Below are positions 8,463-22,586 of a stretch of 63,840 nucleotides of DNA, one piece after another. The notes beneath the pieces were generated by a model that searched no databases, was not told the DNA's origin, and saw only the letters and a list, made by a program, of their open reading frames with translations. Numbering within the stretch: the first letter of the stretch is position 1; every line of letters starts with the position of its first letter. The stretch is from Thiomonas bhubaneswarensis. Lineage in GTDB: Bacteria; Pseudomonadota; Gammaproteobacteria; Burkholderiales; Burkholderiaceae_C. The DNA is taken from the NCBI RefSeq assembly GCF_001418255.1, contig NZ_LIPV01000010.1, positions 87,145 through 150,984 on the forward strand, in the 5' to 3' direction. The position numbers and the translations under genes were made by a program.

Positions 8463-9073
8463 TGCTGCCAGAAAAAGCGCTGTTCTTCGGCCTAACCTGC
8501 CTCGGGTTCGGTTTCATTCCTGGGCCTGCACTGCTACAGACTGTATCGTTGACGCTTCAGCACGGGCGGCGTGTCGGCTTCCTGTCTGCGCTCGGCATTC
8601 ACCTCGGCGCCTTTTTCCAGATCTGCATCGTCGCGCTCGGTGCGGTCGCGGTGCTGAAGACATCACCGATGCTGTATCACGTGCTCAAGGTGGTCGGTGG
8701 AGGCTATCTGATCTGGCTCGGCATCCAGCGCATCCGTGCACCCGTAAGGCATGACGAGGAGATCGACGTGCCGAACAACGTTGTGTCGTCGAGCGCGTTC
8801 ATCGAGGCGTCGAATCCGAAATCAGCACTGTTCTATTTTTCGTTTCTGCTGCAATTCACCGATCCTGACGCGTCGCTCGGGCTCGGCTGGCAACTGTTCT
8901 TGCTCGGCGCTTGCGCCAACCTGCTGTTTTCCGCCGCCGACGTGTTCTGCATCCTGCTCGCCCATCCGTTGCGTGCCCGCGTGTCACCGGGCGGCCAGGC
9001 ACTGCGGGTCGGCCAGTTGCTCGCCGGCACGCTGTTCGTTGTGCTGGGCGTGATCGCGATCATCGGCGATTAG
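8462..9073 (+). CDS. LysE/RhtB-family amino-acid exporter
   Basis: The 203-residue membrane protein opens with the family hallmark FIPGPALLQTVSL and the GRRVGFLSALGIHLG loop, followed by about six hydrophobic segments including GGGYLIWLGIQRIR. LysE/RhtB proteins export basic or neutral amino acids and analogues through the inner membrane. The ATG overlaps the radical SAM stop codon (TAATG), so the two are expressed as a unit. Export of the radical SAM product, or of the amino-acid-like product of the AT-rich cluster, is the natural hypothesis but is inferred from position only. No companion LysR-type regulator is seen. Confidence 0.85.
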   Translation: MLPEKALFFGLTCLGFGFIPGPALLQTVSLTLQHGRRVGFLSALGIHLGAFFQICIVALGAVAVLKTSPMLYHVLKVVGGGYLIWLGIQRIRAPVRHDEEIDVPNNVVSSSAFIEASNPKSALFYFSFLLQFTDPDASLGLGWQLFLLGACANLLFSAADVFCILLAHPLRARVSPGGQALRVGQLLAGTLFVVLGVIAIIGD

Positions 9074-9276
9074 TGCTGGTGGCCTGGGTGAGTCTCGACG
9101 CGTTCCTTCCACAGCTCAGCAGACTCAGCGTCATACCCTTGCGGCGCATCTCATGGTGCACCTGACCGCACGCTGAGCAGACTGGCCAGTAGCGCGTGAG
9201 TTTGCCAACCTCATATCCATTTTGCCACACAAAGCGGCATAGTAGAGCTCCCCTGGGATCCTGCTGAGGGGCTGAT
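9074..9276 (-). pseudogene. Possible decayed TnpB/IS605-OrfB zinc-ribbon end
   Basis: On the minus strand a frame ending near 9063 contains VCSACGQVHHEMRRKG and then LSCG 18 residues after the first CxxC pair, like the C-terminal zinc ribbon of IS605-type OrfB proteins. A neighbouring frame contains GTRRDSPRPPAL, which resembles the expected HDRD-NAA ending, suggesting a frameshift. The match is short and degenerate, so this is only a weak call. Confidence 0.25.
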
Positions 9277-9663
9277 TCAAACGAGTATCCGAATACTGGC
9301 CAGCGCCTGATGGAGCCGCTCGAACAGGGCGTCCACCATATTGTGGGTCTTGAGGGCTTCGCGGAACGCCCAGACGGTACGGGCATCGGGCACGTCGCCC
9401 GAGAGTTCAAGACCGAAGAAACTCATGAAGGAAAGCTGATCGGTGACCTGGAATTGCAGGCGTTCGACGGAAAGGTTGTGCAGGCGCTGCAGGATGAGCA
9501 GCTTGAACATGAGCACGCGGCAGGTGGTCTTGTGCCCGGCAGCGCTCTTGCGCTGCTTGGCGTCGATGCGCTCAAGGATGGGGCGGAAGACTTCCCAGTC
9601 GATGACGGCATCGAGCCGTTCCAGGGGATCCGTGCCGCCACCTGTCCCATGAACCATATACAA
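9277..9663 (-). pseudogene. IS5-family transposase, N-terminal fragment
   Basis: The 128-residue frame matches the start of IS5-group transposases: WEVFRPILERIDAK, then FKLLILQRLHNLS and GDVPDARTVWAFREAL, the DUF772 region. Complete members are about 320-360 residues with a DDE catalytic domain, all of which is missing after LFERLHQALA. It is a truncated insertion-sequence remnant between the exporter and the island integrase and should be inactive. Confidence 0.75.
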
Positions 9664-9685
9664 CGCTGTCTCTTTTAGCGCTTGC

Positions 9686-10816
9686 TTATCCCAGCTTCTT
9701 CGCCAGCTTCTCCGCCTCGATGTGCGTGTAGCGCTTGAGCATGGACAGGCTCTTGTGGCCGGTCATGCTGGCGACTTCCATGATGCCCAGGCCCTTCTCG
9801 AAAAGCCTTGAAGTCGCCTCATGTCTGAGGTCGTGAAAGTGCAGATCATCAAGGAAGGGATCGGATTGCAGCCGACCCCATAGCGCCGCAGCGCGAGGGT
9901 CGGGTTCTCGCTTGTGCCATTGGAGGGCTCGGGCCTGCGCTTCACCGTCCAGCCCGATGCTGTCCAGCTCAGTGCGCAGCTTGTTCAGCAGGGCCGTGCG
10001 CCGTGCGCGCGCAAGCCAGCGCGTCCATACCGCCTTGAAGCCCTCGGCCGTCTTCCACCGGAACACTAACCCGTCCAGCCTGCGCGGCAGGCTTTGCAGG
10101 GCCTCCACCGCCTTGCTGGACAGCGCCACAGTCCGGCTCTCGCCATTCTTGGTTCGGGGCAGATGCGCCGTGCGGCGCTTGAGATCGATATGCTCCCACC
10201 AAAGTCCGAGCATCTCACCCCTGCGCATACTGGTTTCCAGCGCCAGGGTCAGAATGGCGATCTGATCGGCATTCTCGGTCGCCGCCCGAAGCGCATCCTC
10301 TTCGCCTGGGCGAAGCCGGCGATCCCGCGCAGGCGCGGCGGCGGGCAATGCCAACCGTCTCACGGGGTTGCCTTGCGGCAGATCGATGCCAAGTTCACGC
10401 TCGGCATGGGTGAAGACCACGGACAGCGCGGCAAGATAATGCCGCGCCGATTGGGAGGCGTAGCCCTGCGCGAGCAAATCATCACGCCATGCGGCGATAT
10501 CCAGTCCCCGGATGTTGGCAAGAAACAGCTTCCCGAAACGCGCCCGCGCCGCCTCCAGGCGAACCGGGATGTTGTGCCGGCTTCGCTGCGCGGCCAGCCT
10601 TGGACTGGCGAGATAGGCGTCAATGACTTCGCTCAAGGTCGTGCGCTGCGCCTCCTGCCGAAGCACGGTAAGATTGCCGCGTTGCAGTTCGCGCTCAGCT
10701 TCGCGCCCCCAGGCTTCGGCATCGGCCTTGAGGTCGAAGGTTCGACTGATTGACTGCGCTCCCTTGCGCCGGATCTGAACGCGCCAGCCGCCTTTTCTCT
10801 GCTCGATGTGCGCCAT
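9686..10816 (-). CDS. Tyrosine recombinase, island integrase
   Basis: The 376-residue protein has an N-terminal arm-binding segment (IEQRKGGWRVQIRRKG), a core-binding SAM-like region and a catalytic domain. The arginine lies in LETSMRRGEMLGL, the HxxR pair in FHDLRHEATSRL, the late histidine in MTGHKSLSML and the nucleophile in RYTHIEAEKLA. Length and motifs suggest an intact enzyme. Its start lies 87 bases from the tRNA-Pro fragment, the classical position for an integrase that recombines a tRNA attachment site, so it probably inserted this island. The downstream IS5 fragment lies immediately beyond its stop. Excision activity is not predictable from sequence. Confidence 0.88.
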   Translation of the reverse strand: MAHIEQRKGGWRVQIRRKGAQSISRTFDLKADAEAWGREAERELQRGNLTVLRQEAQRTTLSEVIDAYLASPRLAAQRSRHNIPVRLEAARARFGKLFLANIRGLDIAAWRDDLLAQGYASQSARHYLAALSVVFTHAERELGIDLPQGNPVRRLALPAAAPARDRRLRPGEEDALRAATENADQIAILTLALETSMRRGEMLGLWWEHIDLKRRTAHLPRTKNGESRTVALSSKAVEALQSLPRRLDGLVFRWKTAEGFKAVWTRWLARARRTALLNKLRTELDSIGLDGEAQARALQWHKREPDPRAAALWGRLQSDPFLDDLHFHDLRHEATSRLFEKGLGIMEVASMTGHKSLSMLKRYTHIEAEKLAKKLG

Positions 10817-10902
10817 GCTTCATTCCCCCTGTATTCCCCCAAATGGCTTGAAAAAACAGAAAGAATCAAGCATTCATGCGGGTTACAGAGATTCTAGTTT
10901 AC

Positions 10903-10949
<47 letters not shown>

Positions 10950-11018
10950 GTTTTCATCGGTATGCCGAGGTTTTCGCAAGCCCGCTGGGATAGTGGGTGT
11001 GGCATATCGAGCAGTTTT

Positions 11019-11095
11019 CTGCCCGTAGCTCAGCTGGATAGAGCAACGGCCTTCTAAGCCGTAGGCCACTGGTTCGAATCCAGTCGGGCAGGCCA
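11019..11095 (+). tRNA. tRNA-Arg(TCT)
   Basis: A full cloverleaf can be drawn. The acceptor stem pairs CTGCCCG with CGGGCAG, followed by discriminator G and an encoded CCA. The D-arm is GCTC-AGCTGGATA-GAGC, the anticodon arm ACGGC-CTTCTAA-GCCGT gives anticodon TCT, and the T-arm is ACTGG-TTCGAAT-CCAGT. It marks the start of ordinary chromosome to the right of the island. Confidence 0.96.
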
Positions 11096-11157
11096 TGATC
11101 GCGCGGACAGTGGCTTTGCGACCCCGGCCCATGAAGGGTGACACCTTCGCGCTGGGT

Positions 11158-11733
11158 TTACATACCCATTCGTACAAGCGCCATCAGCCAGAGGCCGACG
11201 CCTCCGGCCGCGCTGGCGAAGGCCAGAGCGAAAAGCCAGCGGCGCCCGGTCAAGGCGGTGATCGAGGCCAGGGAAATCGCGATTTGCAGAAAGATCAGGC
11301 TGCGTGCCAGTTCGGTGTGCGGGCGGTTGAGGCGATCGGACTCGTTGTCGGCTTTGAGGGATGCCTGTTCGAGCGCTTCGGCCTGCCGCTTGATGCTGAT
11401 TTTTTGCTGATCGTATTTCTGAATTTTGGCGCTGATCGCCGCCTGCCGTTCGGGCGGTGCGAGGTCGCGCGCGAGTTCCATCAGGTGTTCCTTGGTGCTG
11501 ACGGCCTCGTAGTAATTCCATTGATCGGTGGCGTGGGCCTTCTGGAGCACGGCCTCGTTTTTGTGCAGAAGCACCTCGTTCATGAGGTGACTGCCCTGAT
11601 AGCTGACGATGGCGCCCAGCGCGGCCAGCAAGGCGGTGAAGATCGCGACCCATTGACTCAGGGGATGATGGGCCGCCTGTTCTTCGACGAACTCTTCATG
11701 CGGGGCGTGAGTGTGGATGCCGGATTCGCTCAT
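11158..11733 (-). CDS. DUF4337 family membrane protein
   Basis: The 191-residue protein has a first hydrophobic helix (WVAIFTALLAALGAIVSY), then a long charged, glutamine- and lysine-rich central region likely to be coiled coil or periplasmic helices (about 50-135), and two close C-terminal membrane helices. This is the layout of DUF4337 proteins, whose function is unknown. It lies downstream of the glycogen operon in the same orientation but is separated from pgi by about 100 bases, so co-transcription is uncertain. Confidence 0.75.
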   Translation of the reverse strand: MSESGIHTHAPHEEFVEEQAAHHPLSQWVAIFTALLAALGAIVSYQGSHLMNEVLLHKNEAVLQKAHATDQWNYYEAVSTKEHLMELARDLAPPERQAAISAKIQKYDQQKISIKRQAEALEQASLKADNESDRLNRPHTELARSLIFLQIAISLASITALTGRRWLFALAFASAAGGVGLWLMALVRMGM

Positions 11734-11830
11734 GGGTGCACAGCCGTGGGGTAGATGGGAAGGGTGCAGGCGTGCCTGACCGAGCGCCCCGGATGGGCCG
11801 CTCGCGCAGTGTGCGTGGGTCGGAACAGCG

Positions 11831-13339
11831 TCAGTTGCTGTGGGCGCGAAGGTAATCGATCGAAGCGGCGGTCTCGGCGCTCAGCCCCTGGGCATTTTGT
11901 GACAGCAGAGCATTTTCGATCTTGGTGGCCAGGGTCTTGCCGAGCTCCACGCCCCATTGATCGAAGGGGTTGATGCCGTAGAGCCAGCCTTCCACCACGG
12001 TACGGTGTTCGTAGAGAGCGAGCAGGGCGCCGAGATGGTAGGGGCTGAGTTGCTCCATCCAGATGAAGGTGGACGGACGGCCGCCGGGGCAGGCACGGTG
12101 ATGCGCGGCGCGGGCGGCGGCTTCGGGCGTCATGCCCTGCGCCATCAGCTCGGTCTGCCAGCTCGAGGCGTCTTTGCCGTTCCACAAGGCGTCGGCCTGG
12201 CCGAGTGCGTTGGCCAGCAGGGCGAGATGCTCGCGCAGGTGGCGGTGCCAGGGGTGAGCCACGGCGACGATTTCGTGAAACACCGGCACGGCGGCCTGAT
12301 GCAGCAATTGAAAATAGGTGTGCTGCACCGGAGTGCCCACGCCGCTGATGACCGCCGGGCCGCTGACGTGAACGGGTTGCACGCCGTCGGCGCTGGTGGA
12401 CTTGCCCAGCGACTCCATCAGCAATTGCTGCAGGTACAGCGGCATGTGCGAGAAGGCGTCGCCATAGAGGCCGATGGACAGCAGCGGCAGACCGAAGCGC
12501 ACGCGGTAGGCGTGCGACAGGCCGGCCATGAGTCCGGGGGCGCTCTGTTCCAGTGGGGTCTCGATGAAGTGGGTGTCCATCGCATGCGCGCCGGCATGGA
12601 GCTGGGTGACGGTCTCGCGGCCGAAGGCCAGCAGCAGCACGAGGCCGTGCGCGCTCCACAGCGAGAAGCGCCCGCCGATTTCCGGCAGGGAGCGGAAGAT
12701 CTGATCGGCCGGAAGGCCGAAACGCTGCAGCGCCAGCTCGGCATTGGCGGTCAGGGCGACCAGTCTGGAGCGGGCCTTGTCGGCACCGATGCCGTCGCCC
12801 AGCCAGCGCAGCGCGATGTCGGCGTTGCGCATGACCTCCTGGGTGCGGAAGGACTTGCTGTTGATGATGATCCAGCTGCGTTCGGGCTTGGCCGCGTTGA
12901 GTGCGGCGTCGATGGTGGCGCCGTCGAGGTTGGCGACCCAGTGAATCCGCACGCGCGAGGGCTGGAGCACCGAGATCGCGGTGTAGAGCGCACGCATCGG
13001 GGTTTCGGAGCCGCCGGCGCCGAGGTGGATGATGTCCAGTCCTTCGGGGCCGGCGTCGTTCACGATCTGCTCCGCCCAGTCGGTCATGCGGGCGAACTCG
13101 GCATGCAGAAAATCAGCCGCGGCCTGCGACGTGGCATCACGCCCCTTGGCGCCCAGTCGTGACAGTACATGCCAGGCAGGGCGGTTTTCGCTGCCGTTGA
13201 GCACCGTCTTGTTCACCAGGTCTTCGGCCTTTTGCGGCAGGGCGGCCAGAGTCTTGAGGGCAGTGGCCAGAGCCTGCTCGCCGTGTCGGGTGAATTCTAG
13301 GCGCAGGCCGGCGGTGTCGATGGTCTTGGGTGCGGGCAT
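11831..13339 (-). CDS. pgi: Glucose-6-phosphate isomerase
   Basis: The 502-residue protein interconverts glucose 6-phosphate and fructose 6-phosphate. Recognisable family blocks include HLGAGGSETPMRAL near the phosphate site, IINSKSFRTQE, LPEIGGRFSLWSAHG, and the C-terminal INPFDQWGVELGK with its catalytic lysine. It is somewhat shorter than the E. coli enzyme (549) and belongs to a divergent bacterial branch. As the last gene of the glycogen operon, 40 bases after glgP, it links glucose 6-phosphate from glycogen or from gluconeogenesis to fructose 6-phosphate. Confidence 0.92.
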   Translation of the reverse strand: MPAPKTIDTAGLRLEFTRHGEQALATALKTLAALPQKAEDLVNKTVLNGSENRPAWHVLSRLGAKGRDATSQAAADFLHAEFARMTDWAEQIVNDAGPEGLDIIHLGAGGSETPMRALYTAISVLQPSRVRIHWVANLDGATIDAALNAAKPERSWIIINSKSFRTQEVMRNADIALRWLGDGIGADKARSRLVALTANAELALQRFGLPADQIFRSLPEIGGRFSLWSAHGLVLLLAFGRETVTQLHAGAHAMDTHFIETPLEQSAPGLMAGLSHAYRVRFGLPLLSIGLYGDAFSHMPLYLQQLLMESLGKSTSADGVQPVHVSGPAVISGVGTPVQHTYFQLLHQAAVPVFHEIVAVAHPWHRHLREHLALLANALGQADALWNGKDASSWQTELMAQGMTPEAAARAAHHRACPGGRPSTFIWMEQLSPYHLGALLALYEHRTVVEGWLYGINPFDQWGVELGKTLATKIENALLSQNAQGLSAETAASIDYLRAHSN

Positions 13340-13379
13340 GAGGAGTCAGGAGCTGAGGTGGGTGAAGGGCCAGTGCAGG

Positions 13380-15863
13380 TCAGCCCAGCAAGGGCTTGGC
13401 ATGCCAGATCTGCTGGGCATACTCGGCGATGGTGCGGTCGGAGGAGAACGGCCCCATGCCGGCGACATTGGTCAGCGCCCGCCTGGCCCATTCGTCGGGC
13501 TTGCGGTACAGCGCATCGACCTTGGTCTGCGTGGCGATGTAGCTGGCGTAGTCGGCCAGCAGCATGTAATGGTCGCCCCAGTTCACCAGCAGGTCGTAGA
13601 TGCTCTGGTAGCGGTGTGGCTCTTCGGGGCTGAAGCGGCCGTCGCGCAGGGTGTCGAGCACGCGCGAGAGTTCGGGGTTGGCGTTGGCGATGGCATGGGG
13701 CTGATAGCCGGTCATGCGCAGATCGGTGACTTCGCCCGCGGTGAGACCGAAGATGAAGATGTTGTCGGCACCGACATTCTCCTGGATTTCGACGTTGGCG
13801 CCATCGAGCGTGCCGATGGTGAGTGCGCCGTTGAGGGCCAGCTTCATATTGCCGGTGCCCGAGGCTTCGGTGCCCGCGGTGGAGATCTGCTCCGACAGGT
13901 CGGCTGCGGGAATGATGACCTCGGCCGCGCTCACGCTGTAATTGGGCACGAACACGACCTTGAGCAGATCGCCCACCCGGTCGTCGTGGTTGATGGTCTT
14001 GGCCACGTCGTTGATGAGCTGGATGATGAGCTTGGCCATGTGGTAGGCCGAAGCCGCCTTGCCCGCGAAGATGACCACGCGCGGCACGGTGACGCTGCCG
14101 GGCTGCTCCAGAATGCGCAAATAGCGGGTGATGACGTGCAGCACGTTGAGCAACTGGCGCTTGTATTCGTGGATGCGCTTGACCTGCACGTCGTAGAGCG
14201 CGTCCACCGGAATGGTGATGTTGTGATGGCTTTGCAACCACGCTGCGAAACGCTGTTTGTTGCTGTGCTTGGCGGCCTGAAACCGCTGGATGAGCGTGGC
14301 GTCGCCCACCAGCGGCCGCAGTCTGGCGAGGTCGGACAGGTCGCGGCGCCAGTGGCGGCCGATGGTGTCGTCGAGCAGCGAGGCCAGCGGCGGGTTGGCC
14401 AGCGCGAGCCAGCGGCGCTGGGTGATGCCGTTGGTCTTGTTGTTGAATCGGGTGGGCCAGATGCGGGCGAAGTCGGCGAAGATCGACTGCTGCATCAACT
14501 CGGAGTGCAGCGCCGACACGCCGTTGACCGAGTGACTGGCGAGTACCGCCAGATACGCCATGCGCACCGAGCGCGTGCCCGATTCGTTGACCAGCGAGAC
14601 ATGCCGCATCAGGTTCACATCATGGCCGTGCTTCTGCGTGAGGCGGGTGAGAAAGTGGGCGTTGATGTCGAGGATGATCTGCAGGTGGCGGGGCAGCACG
14701 CGGCCGAGCATGTCGATGGGCCAGGTCTCGAGTGCCTCCGACATCAGGGTGTGGTTGGTGTAGGAGAAAACGCCCTGACAGATGCGCCAGGCATCGCCCC
14801 ACGGCAGGTGATGCACGTCGAGAAACAGGCGCATCAGCTCGGGAATCGCGAGCACCGGATGGGTGTCGTTGAGGTGGATGGACACCTTGTCGGCGAACTG
14901 GTCGAAGGTGGTGTGCGTCTGCAGGTAGCGGCGCATAAGGTCTTGCACGCTGGCGCTGCAGAAAAAATATTCCTGATGCAGTCGCAGCTCGCGCCCGGCG
15001 TCGGTCGAGTCGTCGGGGTAGAGCACGCGCGACACGTTTTCCGAATGGTTCTTCTGTTCGACCGCGCCAAAGTAGTCGCCGCGGTTGAACGCGCCCAGGT
15101 CGATCTCCTTGGTGGCCTTGGCCGACCACAGCCGCAGGGTGTTGGTGGTGGTCGTGCCGTAGCCGGGGATGATGGTGTCGTAGGCCATGGCCTCGACATC
15201 GTGGGTGTCGATCCACCGGGCGCGATCGCCCTCCTTGACGACATGACCGCCGAACTGCACCCGGTACACCACTTCGGGGCGGGGAAATTCCCAGGGATTG
15301 CCTGCGGTGAGCCAGTAGTCGGGCGCCTCGACCTGCCGACCGTCGACGATGGTCTGGCGGAACATGCCGTAGTCGTAGCGGATGCCGTAGCCGTAGCCGG
15401 GAATGCCCAGCGTGGCCATGCTGTCGAGAAAGCAGGCGGCCAGTCGGCCCAGGCCGCCGTTGCCCAGGGCTGCGTCGGGCTCGAGGTCGGCGATGGCGTC
15501 CATGTCGACGCCGAGCTCGGCCAGCGCGGTGCGCAGCGGCACGGTGAGTTCCAGGGCGATGAGGGCGTTGCTGAAGGCCCGGCCGATGAGGAACTCCATC
15601 GACATGTAATAGACCTGCTTGGCGTCCTGCGCGTTGCGGGCGTGCGTCGTGTCGAACCAGTGCTCCACCATCAGATCGCGCACGGCGTACGAGGCCGCAT
15701 GCAGCCAGTCGATGGGCTGCGCAGACGCTGGGTCTTTGCCGATCTGGAACATCAGCTTGTTGGAGATCGCGCGCTTGAGCGCACCCACATCGTGCGGTGG
15801 CGTGTCGTGGACGAAGGGAACCGCAGCGGCTTCGGGAATGGGCGGTTTGGGTTCGGGAGTCAT
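13380..15863 (-). CDS. glgP: Glycogen/alpha-glucan phosphorylase
   Basis: The 827-residue enzyme phosphorolyses alpha-1,4-glucan to glucose 1-phosphate using pyridoxal phosphate. The phosphorylase signature [16 protein letters not shown] carries the PLP lysine, and the N-terminal block [14 protein letters not shown] and the [15 protein letters not shown] glycine-rich site are also present. Length is typical of the bacterial family. The ATG overlaps the glgA stop by four bases (ATGA), so translation of the synthesis and breakdown genes is coupled. No separate maltodextrin phosphorylase is visible. Confidence 0.96.
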   Translation of the reverse strand: MTPEPKPPIPEAAAVPFVHDTPPHDVGALKRAISNKLMFQIGKDPASAQPIDWLHAASYAVRDLMVEHWFDTTHARNAQDAKQVYYMSMEFLIGRAFSNALIALELTVPLRTALAELGVDMDAIADLEPDAALGNGGLGRLAACFLDSMATLGIPGYGYGIRYDYGMFRQTIVDGRQVEAPDYWLTAGNPWEFPRPEVVYRVQFGGHVVKEGDRARWIDTHDVEAMAYDTIIPGYGTTTTNTLRLWSAKATKEIDLGAFNRGDYFGAVEQKNHSENVSRVLYPDDSTDAGRELRLHQEYFFCSASVQDLMRRYLQTHTTFDQFADKVSIHLNDTHPVLAIPELMRLFLDVHHLPWGDAWRICQGVFSYTNHTLMSEALETWPIDMLGRVLPRHLQIILDINAHFLTRLTQKHGHDVNLMRHVSLVNESGTRSVRMAYLAVLASHSVNGVSALHSELMQQSIFADFARIWPTRFNNKTNGITQRRWLALANPPLASLLDDTIGRHWRRDLSDLARLRPLVGDATLIQRFQAAKHSNKQRFAAWLQSHHNITIPVDALYDVQVKRIHEYKRQLLNVLHVITRYLRILEQPGSVTVPRVVIFAGKAASAYHMAKLIIQLINDVAKTINHDDRVGDLLKVVFVPNYSVSAAEVIIPAADLSEQISTAGTEASGTGNMKLALNGALTIGTLDGANVEIQENVGADNIFIFGLTAGEVTDLRMTGYQPHAIANANPELSRVLDTLRDGRFSPEEPHRYQSIYDLLVNWGDHYMLLADYASYIATQTKVDALYRKPDEWARRALTNVAGMGPFSSDRTIAEYAQQIWHAKPLLG

Positions 15864-17353
15864 GTCGGTTGCTTGGGAAGATCGGGGAGTGCGGCAGAAT
15901 AGACCGCGCGGTAGTGCCGGGCCGCTTGCGTCCAGCTGAAATCTTGCTGCATGCCGTTTTGCCGCACCCGTGACCAGGCGCGCGGCTGGCGATGCAGGGC
16001 CAGAGCGCGACGGACGGCGTGGCGGTAATCGGCCTCGGAAAAGCTAGCAAAAACGATGCCCGTGGCCGTGCCGTCGTCGAGGGTGGCGAGATCGGCATCG
16101 ACCACGGTGTCGGCCAGGCCGCCGACGGCGCGCACCAGCGGCAGACTGCCGTAGAGCAGGCCATACATCTGGGTCAGCCCGCAGGGCTCGAAGCGCGAGG
16201 GAACCAGCGTGATGTCGCTGCCAGCAAAAATGCGGTGGGCGTAGTGCTCGTCGTAGCCCACGCGCAGCGCCACGGCACCGGGGTGGCGCTGCGCGGCATG
16301 CGCGAAGGCGGCTTCCAGCGCGTGATCGCCGCTGCCCAGCACCAGCAGTTGCCCGCCGCCATGCACAAGGTCGTCGACGCCGGCGAGCACCAGGTTGAGG
16401 CCTTTTTGCTCGGTCAGACGGCTGACCACGGTGAACAACGGCGCGTCCTTGCGCGCTTCCAGCCCGGCTTCGGCCTGCAACGCGGCCTTGCAACGGGCCT
16501 TGCCCGTCATCTGCTCCACGCCGTAGTGCCGGGGAATGAGCGGGTCGGTGGCGGGGCTCCACACCGTGGTGTCGACGCCGTTGAGGATGCCGCTCAGATC
16601 GTTGCGGCGGCTGCGCAGCAGGCCGTCGAGGCCGAAGCCTTGCTCGGGCGTCTGAATCTCGCGGGCGTAGGTGGGGCTGACGGTGGTGATCTTGTCGGCG
16701 TAGAACAGGCCGGCTTTCATGAACGAGATCTGGCCGTGAAACTCCAGGCCGTCCATCTGAAACGCGGCGGGCGGCAATCCCAGATCGGCGAACTGGTCGG
16801 CGCCGAAAATGCCCTGATACGCCAAGTTGTGCACGGTGTAAACGCAAGGCACGCGCCGCCCCGCGGTGAGCTTGATGCAGGCGGCGACCAGCCCGGCATG
16901 CCAGTCGTGGCCGTGGACGAGTTGCGGCGACCAGTTGGGGTCGAGACCGCGCGCTAGATGCGCCGCCGCCCAGCCCAGCGCGGCAAAGCGGCGGTGGTTG
17001 TCGGCATACGGCCGACGCTGTGCGTCCTCGTAGGGGTTGCCGGGGCGTTCGTACAGGCTGGGCGCTTCCACCACATAGGCGAGTGACGCTGCGCCATCGG
17101 CGCCAGGCACTGCGGGCAGGGTGCCGCCGAGCACCTGCGCCGCCTCGCCCCAGGGCAGGGTGAAGCGGCCGACGGGCGCGGCATTCTGCAGTCCGGCGAG
17201 GATGGCGGGAAACCCCGGCAACAGCACGCGCACCTCGCAACCCGCACCGGCCAGCGCCGCAGGCAGGGCGCCGGCCACGTCGGCCAGCCCGCCCGTCTTG
17301 AGCAGGGGGTAGATTTCGGCACTGACCTGCAAAACCCGAACCGAATCAGTCAT
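15860..17353 (-). CDS. glgA: Glycogen synthase, ADP-glucose type
   Basis: The 497-residue GT5 glycosyltransferase extends alpha-1,4-glucan from ADP-glucose. The N-terminal sugar-nucleotide loop is [24 protein letters not shown] begins the second Rossmann domain, and [18 protein letters not shown]-like residues ([11 protein letters not shown]) form the catalytic C-terminal site. The start at 17353 is chosen because ATGACTGA overlaps the glgC stop by eight bases and gives the standard N-terminus [14 protein letters not shown]; a longer in-frame ATG at 17365 lies within glgC. Confidence 0.96.
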   Translation of the reverse strand: MTDSVRVLQVSAEIYPLLKTGGLADVAGALPAALAGAGCEVRVLLPGFPAILAGLQNAAPVGRFTLPWGEAAQVLGGTLPAVPGADGAASLAYVVEAPSLYERPGNPYEDAQRRPYADNHRRFAALGWAAAHLARGLDPNWSPQLVHGHDWHAGLVAACIKLTAGRRVPCVYTVHNLAYQGIFGADQFADLGLPPAAFQMDGLEFHGQISFMKAGLFYADKITTVSPTYAREIQTPEQGFGLDGLLRSRRNDLSGILNGVDTTVWSPATDPLIPRHYGVEQMTGKARCKAALQAEAGLEARKDAPLFTVVSRLTEQKGLNLVLAGVDDLVHGGGQLLVLGSGDHALEAAFAHAAQRHPGAVALRVGYDEHYAHRIFAGSDITLVPSRFEPCGLTQMYGLLYGSLPLVRAVGGLADTVVDADLATLDDGTATGIVFASFSEADYRHAVRRALALHRQPRAWSRVRQNGMQQDFSWTQAARHYRAVYSAALPDLPKQPT

Positions 17354-18674
17354 CGTCTTCCTCATTGAGTTCGGCTTCGCCGAGGGCGCGCAGCATCTTC
17401 TTGGTCACCAGCACCACGCCGCCGCTGGTGCGCTCGAAGCGCTTGGCGTCCAGCTCGGGGTCTTCGCCGATGACCATGCCTTCGGGCAGAACGCAGCCAC
17501 GGTCGACGATGACCTTGTTGAGACGGCATGAGCGGTTGACCACCACATCGGGCAACAGCACGCATTCATTGAGGGTGCAGAACGAATGCACCCGCACATT
17601 GGAGAACAGCACCGAGTTGCTGACCACCGAGCCCGAAATGATGCAGCCGCCAGACACCATCATGTTGATGGTTTGGCCGTGGCTACCGTTGTGGTCTTGC
17701 ACGAACTTGGCCGGGGGAAGCTGGCGCTGGCTGGTCCAGATCGGCCACTCGGTGTCGTAGAGGTTGAGTTCGGGCGTGACCGAGGCCAGATCGAGGTTGG
17801 CGGCCCAGAAGGCATCGAGCGTGCCGACATCGCGCCAGTAGGGCTGGCTCTGCTGCCCGCCCTGCACGCAGGACATCGAGAACGGGTGCGCGTGCGCCAC
17901 GCCTTCGCGCACGGCCTTGGGGATGATGTCCTTGCCGAAGTCGTGTGAGGACGCGGCATCGGCCATGTCCTCGTCGAGCATGCGATAAAGGTAGGCGGCG
18001 TTGAAGATGTAGATGCCCATGCTGGCGAGCGACATCTGCTCGTTGCCGGGCATGGCCGGGGGATGGGCCGGTTTTTCGACGAATTCGACAATGTTGCGGT
18101 CGGCATCGATGGCCATGACGCCGAAGGCGCTGGCCTCCTCACGCGGCACCTCGATGCAGCCCACCGTGACCTGCGCGCCGCTGGTGGCGTGGTCCTGCAG
18201 CATGATGGAGTAGTCCATCTTGTAGACATGGTCGCCAGCCAGAATGACTACGTACTCGGGCTTGCTCGACTGGATGATGTCGATGTTCTGATAGACCGCG
18301 TCGCCCGTGCCGCGATACCAGTGTTCCTCGTCAACCCGCTGCTGCGCGGGCAGCAGATCGACCATTTCGTTGAGCTCGGCGCGCAGAAAGCTCCAGCCGC
18401 GCTGCAGGTGTCGCAGCAGCGAATGCGATTTGTATTGGGTGATGACGCCGATGCGCCGGATGCCCGAATTGACGCAGTTCGACAGCGCGAAGTCGATGAT
18501 GCGGAACTTGCCGCCGAAATACACCGCAGGCTTGGCGCGTTTGTCGGTGAGCTGCTTCAGACGCGAACCACGCCCCCCGGCGAGCACCAGGGCGATGGAG
18601 CGGCGCACTAGCATGTGCGGCTGCATCTGGCGATCATGCATGGTCATCGGGCTGAGCGGGCTGTTCTGATTCAT
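17346..18674 (-). CDS. glgC: Glucose-1-phosphate adenylyltransferase
   Basis: The 442-residue enzyme makes ADP-glucose from glucose 1-phosphate and ATP, the committed step of glycogen synthesis. It has the nucleotide-binding [18 protein letters not shown] block, [15 protein letters not shown], and a C-terminal left-handed beta-helix with the [10 protein letters not shown]-type repeats. This branch of the family is normally allosterically controlled. It is separated from pgm by 50 bases, the widest gap in the core of the operon, where an internal promoter could sit. Confidence 0.96.
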   Translation of the reverse strand: MNQNSPLSPMTMHDRQMQPHMLVRRSIALVLAGGRGSRLKQLTDKRAKPAVYFGGKFRIIDFALSNCVNSGIRRIGVITQYKSHSLLRHLQRGWSFLRAELNEMVDLLPAQQRVDEEHWYRGTGDAVYQNIDIIQSSKPEYVVILAGDHVYKMDYSIMLQDHATSGAQVTVGCIEVPREEASAFGVMAIDADRNIVEFVEKPAHPPAMPGNEQMSLASMGIYIFNAAYLYRMLDEDMADAASSHDFGKDIIPKAVREGVAHAHPFSMSCVQGGQQSQPYWRDVGTLDAFWAANLDLASVTPELNLYDTEWPIWTSQRQLPPAKFVQDHNGSHGQTINMMVSGGCIISGSVVSNSVLFSNVRVHSFCTLNECVLLPDVVVNRSCRLNKVIVDRGCVLPEGMVIGEDPELDAKRFERTSGGVVLVTKKMLRALGEAELNEEDDD

Positions 18675-18724
18675 GGCAGGTCTCCTGGGTGTTTTAGGGC
18701 TGAAGTTCGGGGCAAGGTGGGGGC

Positions 18725-22584
<3,860 letters not shown>

Positions 22585-22586
22585 GC

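Noticed and set aside
13029-15902. A 957-codon plus-strand open frame opposite glgP
   Set aside because: It is antisense to well-supported pgi/glgP/glgA genes, has no family features and is explained by high GC, which removes stop codons.
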